From: Mucilaginibacter lacusdianchii
GTDB lineage: Bacteria; Bacteroidota; Bacteroidia; Sphingobacteriales; Sphingobacteriaceae
Assembly (NCBI RefSeq): GCF_009770985.1
Contig: NZ_WSRW01000001.1
Span: 992,001-1,056,000, forward strand
Direction: 5' to 3'
DNA length: 64,000 nt
Shown here: in pieces, positions 36,564 to 45,948 of the stretch
How positions within the stretch are numbered: the stretch's first letter is position 1
Layout: every line of letters starts with the position of its first letter
The notes under the pieces: model-generated
What the model was told of the DNA's origin: nothing
Database searches by the model: none
The model's input: the letters and a program-made list of their open reading frames with translations, nothing else
Position numbers and translations under genes: made by a program

Positions 36564-37745
36564 CTATATTTTTAACCGGATATTGATTTTTTCGAGCAGC
36601 CGGGCCAACCATATCATGCCTAATGAAAAGATAATGCACTTGATTAGGCCACCTATGCCCTGGCTCAGATATTCGGGATAACCCAAATCCGTCATCTGAT
36701 ATATGGGATAAAATATAAACGGTATAAGGTAACAGGTAAAGGTATTGGTACCGGCCGGTTCTATGATTTTAAACCAGTTGTATTTGCCTTTCACATCTAC
36801 CACAAACAAAAATATGGCATATACCAGTAAGCTGATGCCCGTACATAACAACACCCACGAAGGTGTATCATGCGCCTTAGAAATGCCGCCGCTTACGTAA
36901 CGAACAATAAAACCAAGGTTAAACAAGATAACGGCCAGCAAAAACATGCCCGGCCAAAGCAGTTTCAGCTCTTTATTTTCAACCAAGCGCATGTACATTA
37001 CTGATACCATAACGCCTGCCATGGTAAAAGCCTGCATAGCGCCGTTGCCGGCCAGCCATATATAGCTTTGCCAGCTATTCAAAAAGCTAAGCCAGCCAAA
37101 ATGGAAGTCGAGATTGATAAGTACAAATATTACCCAGGCAGCGGCCTGTATCCATAAAATACCTTTGCTGTAATAGTAAATAAGCGCACACATCAAGTAC
37201 GACCATCCTATTAGACCTAATATCCCCCACCAGCTAAAATGCAGCCATGACGAATGCGCCGGATCACTGCTTCTGTAAAGCAAAGACATGCTCACTAACA
37301 AGATAGCACCGAATCCTCGCAATAGTATCCGTTTAAAAGATTTTACATCGCGGTAATCCAGAAAGATAAAGAAAAAAGCGATGGTGACTAAACTTTCCCA
37401 AACGGGCTGGGGTAAAACGGTGTTAATGTCATCGTAAGTTTCCATATTGGCATGGAAAAAACCGATAAGAATAAGTGCCAGCGAACGGCTGGCAATACGG
37501 TATGGTACTTTGCCGCCTTTTTTTTGCCTGTTATGAAACGCAAAGGGAATAGAAAGCCCTACTATAAATAAAAAAGCCGGGAATATTACATCAGCCAGAC
37601 CCAGTGCGTCGGCATTTTCGCCGGCATGTTTGAGCCAGGTTGGTACGCCGGGGATACCGTCCAGATCATTTACAAAAATCATCAGGAACATAGTAACCGC
37701 GCGGAACGCATCAATAGATCGTACCCGGTTGAATGGATTACTCAT
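36564..37745 (-). CDS. DUF5009 / heparan-alpha-glucosaminide acetyltransferase-like membrane protein
   Basis: 393 aa with about ten hydrophobic segments. The start SIDAFRAVTMFLMIFVNDL and the LADVIFPAFLFIVGLSIPFAF segment match the DUF5009/HGSNAT-catalytic family, which places acetyl groups on sugars across a membrane in eukaryotes. Bacterial substrates are unknown. Transcribed apart from the fatty-acid operon, since that operon has its own promoter 20 bp away. Confidence 0.9.
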   Translation of the reverse strand: MSNPFNRVRSIDAFRAVTMFLMIFVNDLDGIPGVPTWLKHAGENADALGLADVIFPAFLFIVGLSIPFAFHNRQKKGGKVPYRIASRSLALILIGFFHANMETYDDINTVLPQPVWESLVTIAFFFIFLDYRDVKSFKRILLRGFGAILLVSMSLLYRSSDPAHSSWLHFSWWGILGLIGWSYLMCALIYYYSKGILWIQAAAWVIFVLINLDFHFGWLSFLNSWQSYIWLAGNGAMQAFTMAGVMVSVMYMRLVENKELKLLWPGMFLLAVILFNLGFIVRYVSGGISKAHDTPSWVLLCTGISLLVYAIFLFVVDVKGKYNWFKIIEPAGTNTFTCYLIPFIFYPIYQMTDLGYPEYLSQGIGGLIKCIIFSLGMIWLARLLEKINIRLKI

Positions 37746-37845
37746 TATATTTCGGTAGAAGTACTAATTTCTGCAACTATTACTTAATTGGTAACGGCTG
37801 CAAAACGGAAACATTGTTACCACTTGGGTAACGGATATGTTATAT

Positions 37846-38901
37846 TTAATCCCTGTCGCGGCTTAATTTGGCAAACGCCAGCGGATTTTCGTTCAGCACT
37901 GCTGTTTCCCGGCGGTGCTTCACAATATGTATAGCCTCAAACAACGCTTCGCGGAAAGAGGTTTCGGATGCTTTATTTTTACCGGCAATATCATAGGCCG
38001 TTCCATGATCGGGCGAAGTACGCACAAAGCTTAATCCGGCAGTATAATTTACGCCCGACTCGAACGAAATTTGCTTAAACGGGATTAAGCCCTGATCATG
38101 ATACATAGCCAGCACGGCATCAAACTGCTGATAAGCGCCATTGGCAAAAAAGCCATCGGCCGCATATGGCCCTAAAGCCAGTATATCATTCGCACGCGCC
38201 TCTTCAATAGCCGGAATGATGACGTCCTTTTCTTCAGAGCCAATTAAACCGTTATCGCCGGCGTGCGGGTTAAGCCCAAGCACAGCAATTTTAGGTTTAC
38301 GTATCCAAAAATCGTTACGCAAACTGGCATCCATCAGCCTTAGTTTAGCCAATATCTTTTCAACAGAAATACTTTCGGCTACCCGTGCAATTGGAATATG
38401 ACCGGTTACTACGCCTACGCGCAAAGTATCGCTTACCAAAAACATCAGTACCTCAGATGCCCCGTCGCGCTGCTGCAAATACTCGGTATGGCCCGGAAAA
38501 TTAAAGTTTTCGTTCTGGATGTTATCTTTATTAATAGGTGCAGTTACCAGCGCATCAATTTCGCCGGCCAGCAAATCATTGGTGGCACGCTCTAATGACA
38601 CGAATGCATATTTGCCACCAATTTCGTTAGATACGCCCATCTCGATTTTAACGTCTTCTTCCCAGCAGTTAATGATATTGGCCCGCTTATGGTGAGCCTG
38701 TGCCGGACTGGTGATTACGTTAAAATTCAGATCGTGCACATGTACGGTACGACGGTGAAACGACGCCACTTTGGTATGCCCGTACACAATAGGCGTGCAG
38801 TAATCAAAAATGCGGCTATCGGCCAGTGTTTTGATAATTACTTCTAAGCCAATACCATTTACATCGCCAACGCTGATACCTATTTTTAGCTTCTCGCTCA
38901 T
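37846..38901 (-). CDS. pdxA: 4-hydroxythreonine-4-phosphate dehydrogenase
   Basis: 351 aa. Opens KIGISVGDVNGIGLEVI. Conserved blocks include APINKDNIQ, FPGHTEYLQ, LNPHAGDNGLIGSEE and MYHDQGLIPFKQISF, the metal-binding His region. It oxidises 4-phosphohydroxy-threonine in the DXP-dependent route to vitamin B6. Divergent from rsmA. Confidence 0.96.
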   Translation of the reverse strand: MSEKLKIGISVGDVNGIGLEVIIKTLADSRIFDYCTPIVYGHTKVASFHRRTVHVHDLNFNVITSPAQAHHKRANIINCWEEDVKIEMGVSNEIGGKYAFVSLERATNDLLAGEIDALVTAPINKDNIQNENFNFPGHTEYLQQRDGASEVLMFLVSDTLRVGVVTGHIPIARVAESISVEKILAKLRLMDASLRNDFWIRKPKIAVLGLNPHAGDNGLIGSEEKDVIIPAIEEARANDILALGPYAADGFFANGAYQQFDAVLAMYHDQGLIPFKQISFESGVNYTAGLSFVRTSPDHGTAYDIAGKNKASETSFREALFEAIHIVKHRRETAVLNENPLAFAKLSRDRD

Positions 38902-38935
38902 TTTTCTTTATGCTTACACCATCCCATTTGCCAAT

Positions 38936-38952
38936 GTTTACCTATGGTAAAC
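38936..38952. promoter_or_regulatory. Operator-like palindrome between pdxA and rsmA
   Basis: GTTTACCTATGGTAAAC: 7-bp perfect arms with a 3-bp centre, in the 157-bp divergent gap, 35 bp before the pdxA start. No regulator is known for it here. Confidence 0.4.
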
Positions 38953-39058
38953 TAACTTTTGGATTGGTTCAATTCATGCAAATAAAAAGTTTTTTTGGCA
39001 GTAATGTTTACTAACCCAGCGCAAATATGACGTAATTTGCTAAATATTTGCATAAATA

Positions 39059-39841
39059 ATGTCATTGGTAAGAGCAAAGAAGCACCTCGGTCAGCATTTT
39101 TTAACCGATAAAAACATTGCTTCTAAAATTGTAGAAAGCCTGCGTCCGGCGCAGCATCAGTACACACAGGTGTTGGAGGTTGGTCCGGGCATGGGTATTT
39201 TGTCCGACTTTTTGTTACAGAAAACCGACTACCAAACTTACCTGATTGATATTGATACCGAGTCGTACTTGTTTTTACAGAAAAAATACCCGCAATTGGG
39301 AAATCGCTTAATGAACGCCGACTTTTTGGAACTCGATTTTGCTAAAACTTTTGATGGTCCGATGGCCGTGATTGGTAACTTTCCGTACAATATATCATCG
39401 CAAATACTTTTCAAGATACTGGACAACCGCCAGCAGGTAGTAGAGTCGGTAGGTATGTTTCAGAAGGAAGTTGCCGAGCGCTGCAACGCTAAAGCCGGCA
39501 GCAAAGAATATGGTATACTGAGCGTGTTTTTGCAGGCTTATTACAAAGTGGAATACCTGTTTACCGTAAAAGCCGGCGTATTTAACCCACCACCTAAAGT
39601 ACTATCGGCAGTGATACGCCTTACCCGTAACGAGGTAAAGGAACTGCCTTGCGATGAAAAGCTATTTTGGCAAGTGGTAAAAGCCGGCTTTAATCAACGA
39701 CGCAAAACCTTGCGCAATGCCCTGTCGGCTTTAATTAACAAAGAAGCGATGGCCAACGAGCCTATGCTGGATTTACGTGCCGAGCGATTGACGGTTGCTG
39801 ATTTTGTGGAGTTGACGAATAAGATTACGGGAAATAGGTAA
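39059..39841 (+). CDS. rsmA: 16S rRNA dimethyladenosine transferase
   Basis: 260 aa. SAM-binding VLEVGPGMGILSDFLL, the catalytic IGNFPYNISSQIL motif (NxPY type) and the C-terminal helical domain with FNQRRKTLRNAL are all present. It dimethylates two adjacent adenosines in helix 45 of 16S rRNA. The start ATG follows an ATTTGCA-type sequence by 7 nt. Confidence 0.97.
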   Translation: MSLVRAKKHLGQHFLTDKNIASKIVESLRPAQHQYTQVLEVGPGMGILSDFLLQKTDYQTYLIDIDTESYLFLQKKYPQLGNRLMNADFLELDFAKTFDGPMAVIGNFPYNISSQILFKILDNRQQVVESVGMFQKEVAERCNAKAGSKEYGILSVFLQAYYKVEYLFTVKAGVFNPPPKVLSAVIRLTRNEVKELPCDEKLFWQVVKAGFNQRRKTLRNALSALINKEAMANEPMLDLRAERLTVADFVELTNKITGNR

Positions 39842-39890
39842 AAAGTTATTCTGTATATTTAATAACAAACGTCAATTATATTAATCTCTC

Positions 39891-39975
39891 GTCATTACGA
39901 GGAACGAAGCAATACCTGCATAGGATAATCAGTTGCTATGCACAGCTGAGAGATTGCTTCGTTCCTCGCAATGAC
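39891..39975 (+). repeat. Palindromic intergenic element (GTCATTGCGAG-type arms), copy 1
   Basis: Arms at 39891-39913 and 39953-39975 pair at 22 of 23 positions; an inner pair GCATAG/CTATGC lies in the loop. Same outer arm as the element at 59474. Confidence 0.85.
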
Positions 39976-39998
39976 AATTGGAATAAAACTATTTAATC

Positions 39999-40937
39999 TT
40001 GGATAACAGCAAACTTCTTATCGTCGACGATCTTCACCCCATCTTCATCGAACAAACCGAAGCATTAGGTTACACCTGCGACTACCGCCCTACCATCAAG
40101 CTGGAAGAGGCATTAACCATCTTGCCTAATTATGAAGGCTTGGTCATCCGCTCTAAATTCCAGGTAGATAAAGCCGTATTAGATACCGCTAGCAACCTGC
40201 GCTTTATTGCCCGAGCCGGTGCGGGCATGGATAATATTGACGAAGCATATGCGCAGCAAAAAGGCATCACCCTACTTAATGCACCAGAAGGTAACCGTGA
40301 TGCCGTAGGCGAACATGCTATAGGCATGCTGCTATCGCTCATGAACAACTTTAACCGGGCAGATGCAGAAGTACGCAATAATTTATGGCAGCGCGAAGTT
40401 AACCGTGGCTACGAGTTAAAGGGCCGCACCGTGGGTATTATTGGCTACGGCAACATGGGCCAAAGCTTTGCCAAGAAACTGAAAGGTTTTGAGGTGAACG
40501 TTATAGCGTACGACAAATATAAAACCGGCTTTAGAGACGAATATGCCCGTGAGGTTAGTATGGAAGAAATTGTAAAACACAGTGATGTGTTAAGCCTGCA
40601 CATTCCGCTAACAACAGAAACGAAAGACTTAGTCAATGACGAATATCTGTTCCACTTCAAAAAGCCTATCTTTTTATTGAATACTGCCCGTGGTAAAATA
40701 GTGCAAACTCAGGCAGTGCTCAACGCTATTAAACAAGGCAAAATACTGGGCGCTGGTTTAGACGTATTGGAAACCGAAAAGTTCCCGGCTTTGGGCGAGC
40801 AGCCGTGGTTTGACGAATTACGTCAATCGGGCAAGATACTGCTTACACCACATGTGGCCGGGTGGACTTTTGAATCGTACCGGAAGATAAGTGAGGTAAT
40901 GGCCGAGAAAATAAAAAATTTGGATTATAAAATTTAA
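39999..40937 (+). CDS. D-2-hydroxyacid dehydrogenase (phosphoglycerate dehydrogenase-like)
   Basis: 312 aa. TTG at 39999 is the only sensible start; no ATG lies near. NAD-binding VGIIGYGNMGQSFAKKL, catalytic Arg in NTARGKIVQ, Glu in the LDVLETEKF segment and His in TPHVAGWT are all present. The short length (no ACT domain) means it could be a SerA-like, glyoxylate/hydroxypyruvate or related enzyme; the exact substrate is open. Transcribed after a palindromic element and ended by a terminator. Confidence 0.9.
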   Translation: MDNSKLLIVDDLHPIFIEQTEALGYTCDYRPTIKLEEALTILPNYEGLVIRSKFQVDKAVLDTASNLRFIARAGAGMDNIDEAYAQQKGITLLNAPEGNRDAVGEHAIGMLLSLMNNFNRADAEVRNNLWQREVNRGYELKGRTVGIIGYGNMGQSFAKKLKGFEVNVIAYDKYKTGFRDEYAREVSMEEIVKHSDVLSLHIPLTTETKDLVNDEYLFHFKKPIFLLNTARGKIVQTQAVLNAIKQGKILGAGLDVLETEKFPALGEQPWFDELRQSGKILLTPHVAGWTFESYRKISEVMAEKIKNLDYKI

Positions 40938-40963
40938 TCTCCTTATCTTCGTTCTATATCCAT

Positions 40964-41008
40964 AACAAGACTATGCGGCGCGTGCTCACATAGTCTTGTT
41001 TGTTTTTA
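40964..41008 (+). terminator. Terminator after the hydroxyacid dehydrogenase gene
   Basis: Perfect 12-bp arms AACAAGACTATG / CATAGTCTTGTT (40964-40975, 40989-41000), then TGTTTTT. A second weaker CCTTTC/GAAAGG hairpin with a T run lies at 41022-41054. Confidence 0.8.
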
Positions 41009-41098
41009 GTAGCTATCGCGTCCTTTCTAACCAAAATGGAAAGGGCGGTTTTTTTTGATAGCCCTTAGTTAAAAATATCTATTTAAAATTGTGCTTAT

Positions 41099-41572
41099 AT
41101 GGCAGAGGTTTCATACTATACCAAAGACGGTTTAGAAAAACTTAAAGAAGAATTACAACAGTTAAAAACCACCGGACGTGCTAACATAGCCAAAGCTATT
41201 GCCGAAGCACGCGATAAAGGCGACTTATCTGAAAATGCCGAATATGATGCGGCTAAAGAAGCGCAGGGTCATCACGAAACTAAGATTGCCAAACTGGAAG
41301 AAACACTGGCTAACGCCCGTTTACTAGACGAATCAAAAATTGACACGTCTAAAGTACTGGCATTATCGAAGGTAAAAATCAAAAACGTAAAAAACGGTAC
41401 CACCATGACTTACCAGCTGGTGTCAGAAAGTGAAGCCGATTTAAAATCGGGCAAGATATCGGTAAGCTCACCTATAGCTAAAGGTTTACTAGGCAAAAAA
41501 GTAGGCGAAAAAGCCGAAATTACAGTACCTGCCGGTAAAATAGAATTTGAGATTTTAGAGATTTCCCGGTAA
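41099..41572 (+). CDS. greA: Transcription elongation factor GreA
   Basis: 157 aa. N-terminal coiled coil with ARDKGDLSENAEYDAAKEAQG, carrying the acidic tip (DLSEN) that enters the RNA polymerase secondary channel, and a C-terminal FKBP-like domain. It restarts arrested polymerase by transcript cleavage. A 114-bp inverted spacer separates it from the HIT gene. Confidence 0.97.
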   Translation: MAEVSYYTKDGLEKLKEELQQLKTTGRANIAKAIAEARDKGDLSENAEYDAAKEAQGHHETKIAKLEETLANARLLDESKIDTSKVLALSKVKIKNVKNGTTMTYQLVSESEADLKSGKISVSSPIAKGLLGKKVGEKAEITVPAGKIEFEILEISR

Positions 41573-41686
41573 ATAAATAATTAAGTTGTTGAATGGTGAG
41601 TATTAGAGTTTTAAGAACATTTTAAATTACTCACTGTTCAACTAATTAACTATTCAACCACTCATCAATCAACCACTTCTTACCCT
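41573..41686 (+). repeat. Low-complexity imperfect inverted spacer between greA and the HIT gene
   Basis: TTAAGTTGTTGAATGGTGAG and its imperfect complement from ACTCACTGTTCAACTAATTA onward, extended by a run of CAACCACTCATCAATCAACC-type units. Same style as the spacers at 18050 and 33141. Confidence 0.55.
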
Positions 41687-42091
41687 ATGGCAACTATATT
41701 TTCAAAAATCATATCAGGCGAAATATCCGCTTACAAAGTAGCCGAGAGTATTGATTATCTGGCATTCTTAGATATCAGTCCGTTGGCAGAGGGCCACGTA
41801 CTGGTTATACCTAAAAATGAGGTAGATTATATTTTTGATTTAGATGACGAGCTTTATACCGGCTTACAGCTGTTTGCAAAAATTGTGGCCACAGCCATAA
41901 AAGAAGCCATCCCTTGTAAAAAAGTAGGCGTAGCCGTAATTGGACTGGAAGTGCCTCATGCTCACATTCATCTTATCCCGATGAACGCGGTAGACGATTT
42001 GAACTTTTCCCGTCCTAAACTTAGTTTTCCAGCAGAGCAGATGGAAGCTACGGCTGAGAAAATTAAAGCGGCTTTAAGAAAAGAAGAGTAA
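41687..42091 (+). CDS. HIT family nucleotide-binding hydrolase
   Basis: 134 aa. The histidine triad motif HAHIHLIP is near the C-terminus, with LAEGHVLVIPKNEVDY as the usual second block. HIT proteins hydrolyse nucleotide monophosphates with a leaving group (Hint-like) or dinucleoside polyphosphates. The cytosolic substrate is not known. Confidence 0.93.
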   Translation: MATIFSKIISGEISAYKVAESIDYLAFLDISPLAEGHVLVIPKNEVDYIFDLDDELYTGLQLFAKIVATAIKEAIPCKKVGVAVIGLEVPHAHIHLIPMNAVDDLNFSRPKLSFPAEQMEATAEKIKAALRKEE

Positions 42092-42114
42092 AAACCTTTT
42101 ACAGAGCTAATAAA

Positions 42115-42167
42115 AAAGCCACAACATGCCGATGTGTTAAGATACAGATCAGGCATGTTGTGGCTTT
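42115..42167. terminator. Bidirectional terminator between HIT and VOC genes
   Basis: Perfect 16-bp arms (42115-42130 and 42152-42167) with a 21-nt loop, A-rich before and T-containing after, between convergent genes. Confidence 0.8.
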
Positions 42168-42195
42168 CGTATGTTATTAAGTATGGTAAGCTGTA

Positions 42196-42591
42196 CTACA
42201 AATATTTTTCGGGAAAGGAATGCACCCCTACGCGGTTACCTTCGGTATCTATGAACGCACCCATGTAACCATAATCGGGCGAGATTTCGGTTTTAGGTAA
42301 AGCAATTTTGCCACCAGCGGCTTCAACTTTGTCTAAAATCTGCTGCACATCAGGATTTCCATTTAAATACAACAATGTACCGCCATTGGCAGAGGGGACA
42401 AAGTCGGGCTGCTGGGCCAACGCACCGCCAACACCAGTCATGGGGTCGGTAAGCGGAAACACACGCATTTTAAAGTCACCCATCTCTACCGGCGTCATTT
42501 TCATATCAAAAATAGCCTCATAAAATTTTTGTGCACGGTTAATGTCAGTGGTTGGAATTTCAAACCAGTTGATTGCATTTGTAAAGGTCAT
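42196..42591 (-). CDS. VOC-family (glyoxalase-like) protein
   Basis: 131 aa. Two beta-alpha-beta-beta-beta modules: NWFEIPTTDINRAQKFYEAIF and ILDKVEAAGGKIALPK followed by GAFIDTEGNRVGVHS. This is the DUF/glyoxalase group similar to YdeR-like proteins. The metal site and reaction cannot be stated. Confidence 0.9.
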   Translation of the reverse strand: MTFTNAINWFEIPTTDINRAQKFYEAIFDMKMTPVEMGDFKMRVFPLTDPMTGVGGALAQQPDFVPSANGGTLLYLNGNPDVQQILDKVEAAGGKIALPKTEISPDYGYMGAFIDTEGNRVGVHSFPEKYL

Positions 42592-42656
42592 ATTTATTTA
42601 GGTTAAGTAATTTAAATTTAAACAGTTAAACCAATATAAACAACAGTTACAATTAA

Positions 42657-43727
42657 CTAAAACAAGGCAGTTTGCTTACCCGCTTTAGGTGTAAACAGCG
42701 ATAAATCATAATCGGGCATTACCCGGCCGGCTAAAAATTTGTTGCAGGCTACGCGGTACAATTGCTGTATTGATTCAGATACTTCGCCCTCACCACCCAT
42801 TCGCCGACCAAATTCACTGTCATTCAGGTTACCGCCATGGCATTCGCGTATCAGGTTCAGTACTTTTTCGGCCCTGTCCGGAAAAGTTTTGTGTATCCAG
42901 TCGGTAAATATTTCGCCGATGCTACCATTAAGGCGTACAATGGTGAAACCGGCGTCTACCGCTCCTCGGTTGGCGGCTGCCTTGATAATAGCAGGCACCT
43001 CATTACTGTTCAACCCTGGAATGATAGGCGCTGTCATCACCCGTACAGGAACACCTTTGGCCGATAGCTTTTCAATTACATTTAACCTGCCAATAGACGT
43101 TACCGTACGCGGTTCTAGCTTTTGCCTTAATTGTTCGTCTAATGATGTGATAGATATGTTGACGTGTATCAGGTTCAGCTTGGCCAGTTCTTCCAGAATA
43201 TCCATATCACGCAGCACCAGGTTATTCTTGGTGATGATGCTTACCGGATGCCGGTACTGCAAAAACAGCTTAAGCATGCGTCGTGTAATTTCCAGTTCGC
43301 GCTCGATGGGTTGGTAGCAATCAGTGTTGCCAGACAATACAATAGGCAACGGCTTATACTTGCGTTTATTAAAATATTCTTCCAGTAACTCGGGCGCGTT
43401 ACGCTTTACAATGATTTTACGCTCAAAATCAAGCCCGGCACTAAAGCCGTAATACTCGTGGCTATTACGTGCGTAACAATAAATACAACCATGCTCGCAT
43501 CCCTGATATGGGTTAATGGAATGCATGTGGCTTAAATCCGGACTATTGCTTTTACTGACAATTTGCCGGGGCGTTTCTTCAAATATCTGGGTTTTGCCAT
43601 TTTGCAGCATAGGCTCGTCCAGCGCTTCAATGTGTTGCGCTACATATCTGTTTTTCAGAAATTTATTGTGCGTATTTACCTGCGCTCCCCGTCCTCTGTA
43701 ATAATCCTGATTCGCCTCAAATGCCAT
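42657..43727 (-). CDS. PA0069-family radical SAM protein
   Basis: 356 aa. The cluster motif CEHGCIYCYAR (CxxxCxxC) places it among radical SAM enzymes; the surrounding HSINPYQGCEHGCIYC and GNTDCYQPIERELEITR blocks match the PA0069/Rv2578c (COG1533, SplB-like) group. Function unknown. A perfect 14-bp palindrome sits 2 bp upstream of its ATG. Confidence 0.92.
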   Translation of the reverse strand: MAFEANQDYYRGRGAQVNTHNKFLKNRYVAQHIEALDEPMLQNGKTQIFEETPRQIVSKSNSPDLSHMHSINPYQGCEHGCIYCYARNSHEYYGFSAGLDFERKIIVKRNAPELLEEYFNKRKYKPLPIVLSGNTDCYQPIERELEITRRMLKLFLQYRHPVSIITKNNLVLRDMDILEELAKLNLIHVNISITSLDEQLRQKLEPRTVTSIGRLNVIEKLSAKGVPVRVMTAPIIPGLNSNEVPAIIKAAANRGAVDAGFTIVRLNGSIGEIFTDWIHKTFPDRAEKVLNLIRECHGGNLNDSEFGRRMGGEGEVSESIQQLYRVACNKFLAGRVMPDYDLSLFTPKAGKQTALF

Positions 43728-43728
43728 A

Positions 43729-43742
43729 TAGCAAATTTGCTA
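43729..43742. promoter_or_regulatory. Perfect palindrome before the radical SAM gene
   Basis: TAGCAAATTTGCTA, directly before the ATG at 43727. Its right half extends to AATTTGCTAAATA, which occurs again at 39034-39046 before rsmA. The rest of the 228-bp divergent gap is AT-rich and shows nothing clear. Confidence 0.3.
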
Positions 43743-43955
43743 AATACATTAGTAAATAGCAATCAAAAAATACTATTGTTTTTATCTGGCCACAATACCG
43801 TTCAATAGCCTTCAATAACCATAAACAAATAACCACTTTCCTATAGGTTAAACTTTTATATTCCAGCCGATTAATACCATTAAAAAGTTATTGCAAATTT
43901 CATTTATAACTTCCTTGTTGCTATTTTCGGATACTATTAACAAAACCTTATTCAC

Positions 43956-45929
43956 ATGATCAGAACTTGTACTATACTGGTACTGCTGTTTACTACTATT
44001 AGTGCTACTATAGCACAAACTCCGGCACCGGCACCAAAAGCCGTTCAAGCCTTCGGAAAAATCGACAAAGCCGACCTGGAACTTAAAGAATGTGCTTTTG
44101 AAAAAGATGCCAATGCCATGGTACTTTTTGAAAAAGGCGATGTGTACTTTGACGATAAGTTTAATGTTACTATAGAAGTACACAAGCGTATCAAAATTTT
44201 TAATGAAAGCGGTAAAAAACAGGCGGATATACGCATCCCCTATTATGGCGGTAACCGGGCTGAGTACGTTAACGGCCTACAGGCTGAAACTATTAACCTT
44301 AATGACGGAAAGGTTGAAATTACTAAAGTGGACAGAAAACAGATCTTTACCGAGAATGTGGACAAATCCAAAATGGCAATGGTATTCTCATTTCCTAACG
44401 TTAAACCCGGATCAGTCATTGAATTTTCTTACCGAAAGGTAAATCAAGCCACCTATGGCATTCCTGATTGGTATTTTCAGAGTGAAATACCTGTACGCTA
44501 CAGCGAGTTTAATACCTCAATACCCGAATTCTTTTATTATCGCCTGCAACCACGGGTGTATCAGGCTTTCCAAAAAAACACCACCAGTTCAGAAAACCGT
44601 GCCATTCAAGGTTCTTCATTTAGCGAAGATCATAAAACATTTGCCATGGCCAATGTTTCGTCGTTGAATAGCGAACCTTACATGAGATCGTTTTGGGATA
44701 ACGTACAAAGCATTCATATGCAGCTGGAATCCATCAAGCCCACGTTTGGATTTACGCAGCAATATTCTGAAAGCTGGGACAAGGTAACTACTAACTTACT
44801 GGAAGACGAAGATTTTGGTTTGCAGTTTAAACGTAAGCTTGTTAACGAGGAGGCAATTATCAGCAAAGCAAAATCGTTAAAATCTGACGATGCAAAAATT
44901 GGCTACATTTTTTCGGAAGTAAAAAATGCTATGAAATGGGATGGTACCGACCGGTGGTATACCATGGATGGAACAGCCAAGGCTTGGGATAAAAAGATTG
45001 GTAATTCAACCGAAATAAACCTGATTTTATACCGCTTGCTGGCACAATCTGGCGTTAAGGCTTATCCAATGGTAGTAAGCACCCGGTCAAACGGAAGGAT
45101 AAATCCGGCCTATACCAACTTAACACAGTTTAACCGGGCGGTAGTATTCATACCTATAGATAGCACCCAAAATTATGTATTGGATGCCAGCGATAAATAC
45201 AATTCGTACCGCGAAACGCCCGAAAATCTTTTATACTCACACGGATTTTGGGTAGATAAGGAAAGCAAACAGCATGCTATGGTGTTTTTGGACAACCCGA
45301 AACCTGTTAGACAAGCGGTATTTGTAAACGCCGAAATAAAGCCTGATGGCACCCTGAATGGTACTGCTCAAATTAACAGTTTTAGTTACAATCGCCATAA
45401 TGCTATTGAACATTATAAAACCGATGGAGAAAAGAAATACATCGATTACTTGCGCGAAGACAACAACAGCCTAAGCATCAATTCGCTTAAACTGGCTAAT
45501 ATGGATTTAGATTCATTGCCGCTTACACAAAGCATGAATTTTAACCTGGAACTTACCGGTTCGGATAAAGATTATATTTATTTTAATCCTAACCTGTTTA
45601 CCTCGTTGCATAGCAATCCTTTTTTGAGCGAAAACCGGAATAGCGATATAGATTTTGGTTATCTTAACCAGTACAACATTAACGGTTTATATAAAATACC
45701 TGCTGGTTACAAATCTGATGCATTGCCTAAAAGCTTGAGTATTGTGATGCCCGACAACAGCATTACTTTCAAAAGAATTGTGGCCGAGCAAGATGGGGTT
45801 ATTGCCATCCGATATAGTATTGATTACAAAAAAGTACTCTTCTTTAAAGAAGATTACAGCGATTTACATGCCTTCTACAAAAAAATGCATGAATTACTGA
45901 ATGAGCAGGTAGTTTTAAAAAAGTCGTAA
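43956..45929 (+). CDS. DUF3857 / transglutaminase-like secreted protein, catalytic Cys missing
   Basis: 657 aa. A signal peptide (ends near ATIAQ) is followed by a DUF3857 beta-rich domain (about 60-270, FNVTIEVHKRIKIFNESG), a transglutaminase-like helical region (about 300-400) and a DUF2569/3858-type beta-rich C-terminus. At the place of the catalytic Cys the protein reads GNSTEIN (Ser351), so it should not act as a transglutaminase. First of a tandem pair; the second gene starts 19 nt downstream. Confidence 0.88.
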   Translation: MIRTCTILVLLFTTISATIAQTPAPAPKAVQAFGKIDKADLELKECAFEKDANAMVLFEKGDVYFDDKFNVTIEVHKRIKIFNESGKKQADIRIPYYGGNRAEYVNGLQAETINLNDGKVEITKVDRKQIFTENVDKSKMAMVFSFPNVKPGSVIEFSYRKVNQATYGIPDWYFQSEIPVRYSEFNTSIPEFFYYRLQPRVYQAFQKNTTSSENRAIQGSSFSEDHKTFAMANVSSLNSEPYMRSFWDNVQSIHMQLESIKPTFGFTQQYSESWDKVTTNLLEDEDFGLQFKRKLVNEEAIISKAKSLKSDDAKIGYIFSEVKNAMKWDGTDRWYTMDGTAKAWDKKIGNSTEINLILYRLLAQSGVKAYPMVVSTRSNGRINPAYTNLTQFNRAVVFIPIDSTQNYVLDASDKYNSYRETPENLLYSHGFWVDKESKQHAMVFLDNPKPVRQAVFVNAEIKPDGTLNGTAQINSFSYNRHNAIEHYKTDGEKKYIDYLREDNNSLSINSLKLANMDLDSLPLTQSMNFNLELTGSDKDYIYFNPNLFTSLHSNPFLSENRNSDIDFGYLNQYNINGLYKIPAGYKSDALPKSLSIVMPDNSITFKRIVAEQDGVIAIRYSIDYKKVLFFKEDYSDLHAFYKKMHELLNEQVVLKKS

Positions 45930-45948
45930 TTCTTTCCAACTAACAAAC

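Noticed and set aside
42739..43317. 192-aa plus-strand frame opposite the radical SAM gene
   Set aside because: Shadow of a conserved CxxxCxxC protein.
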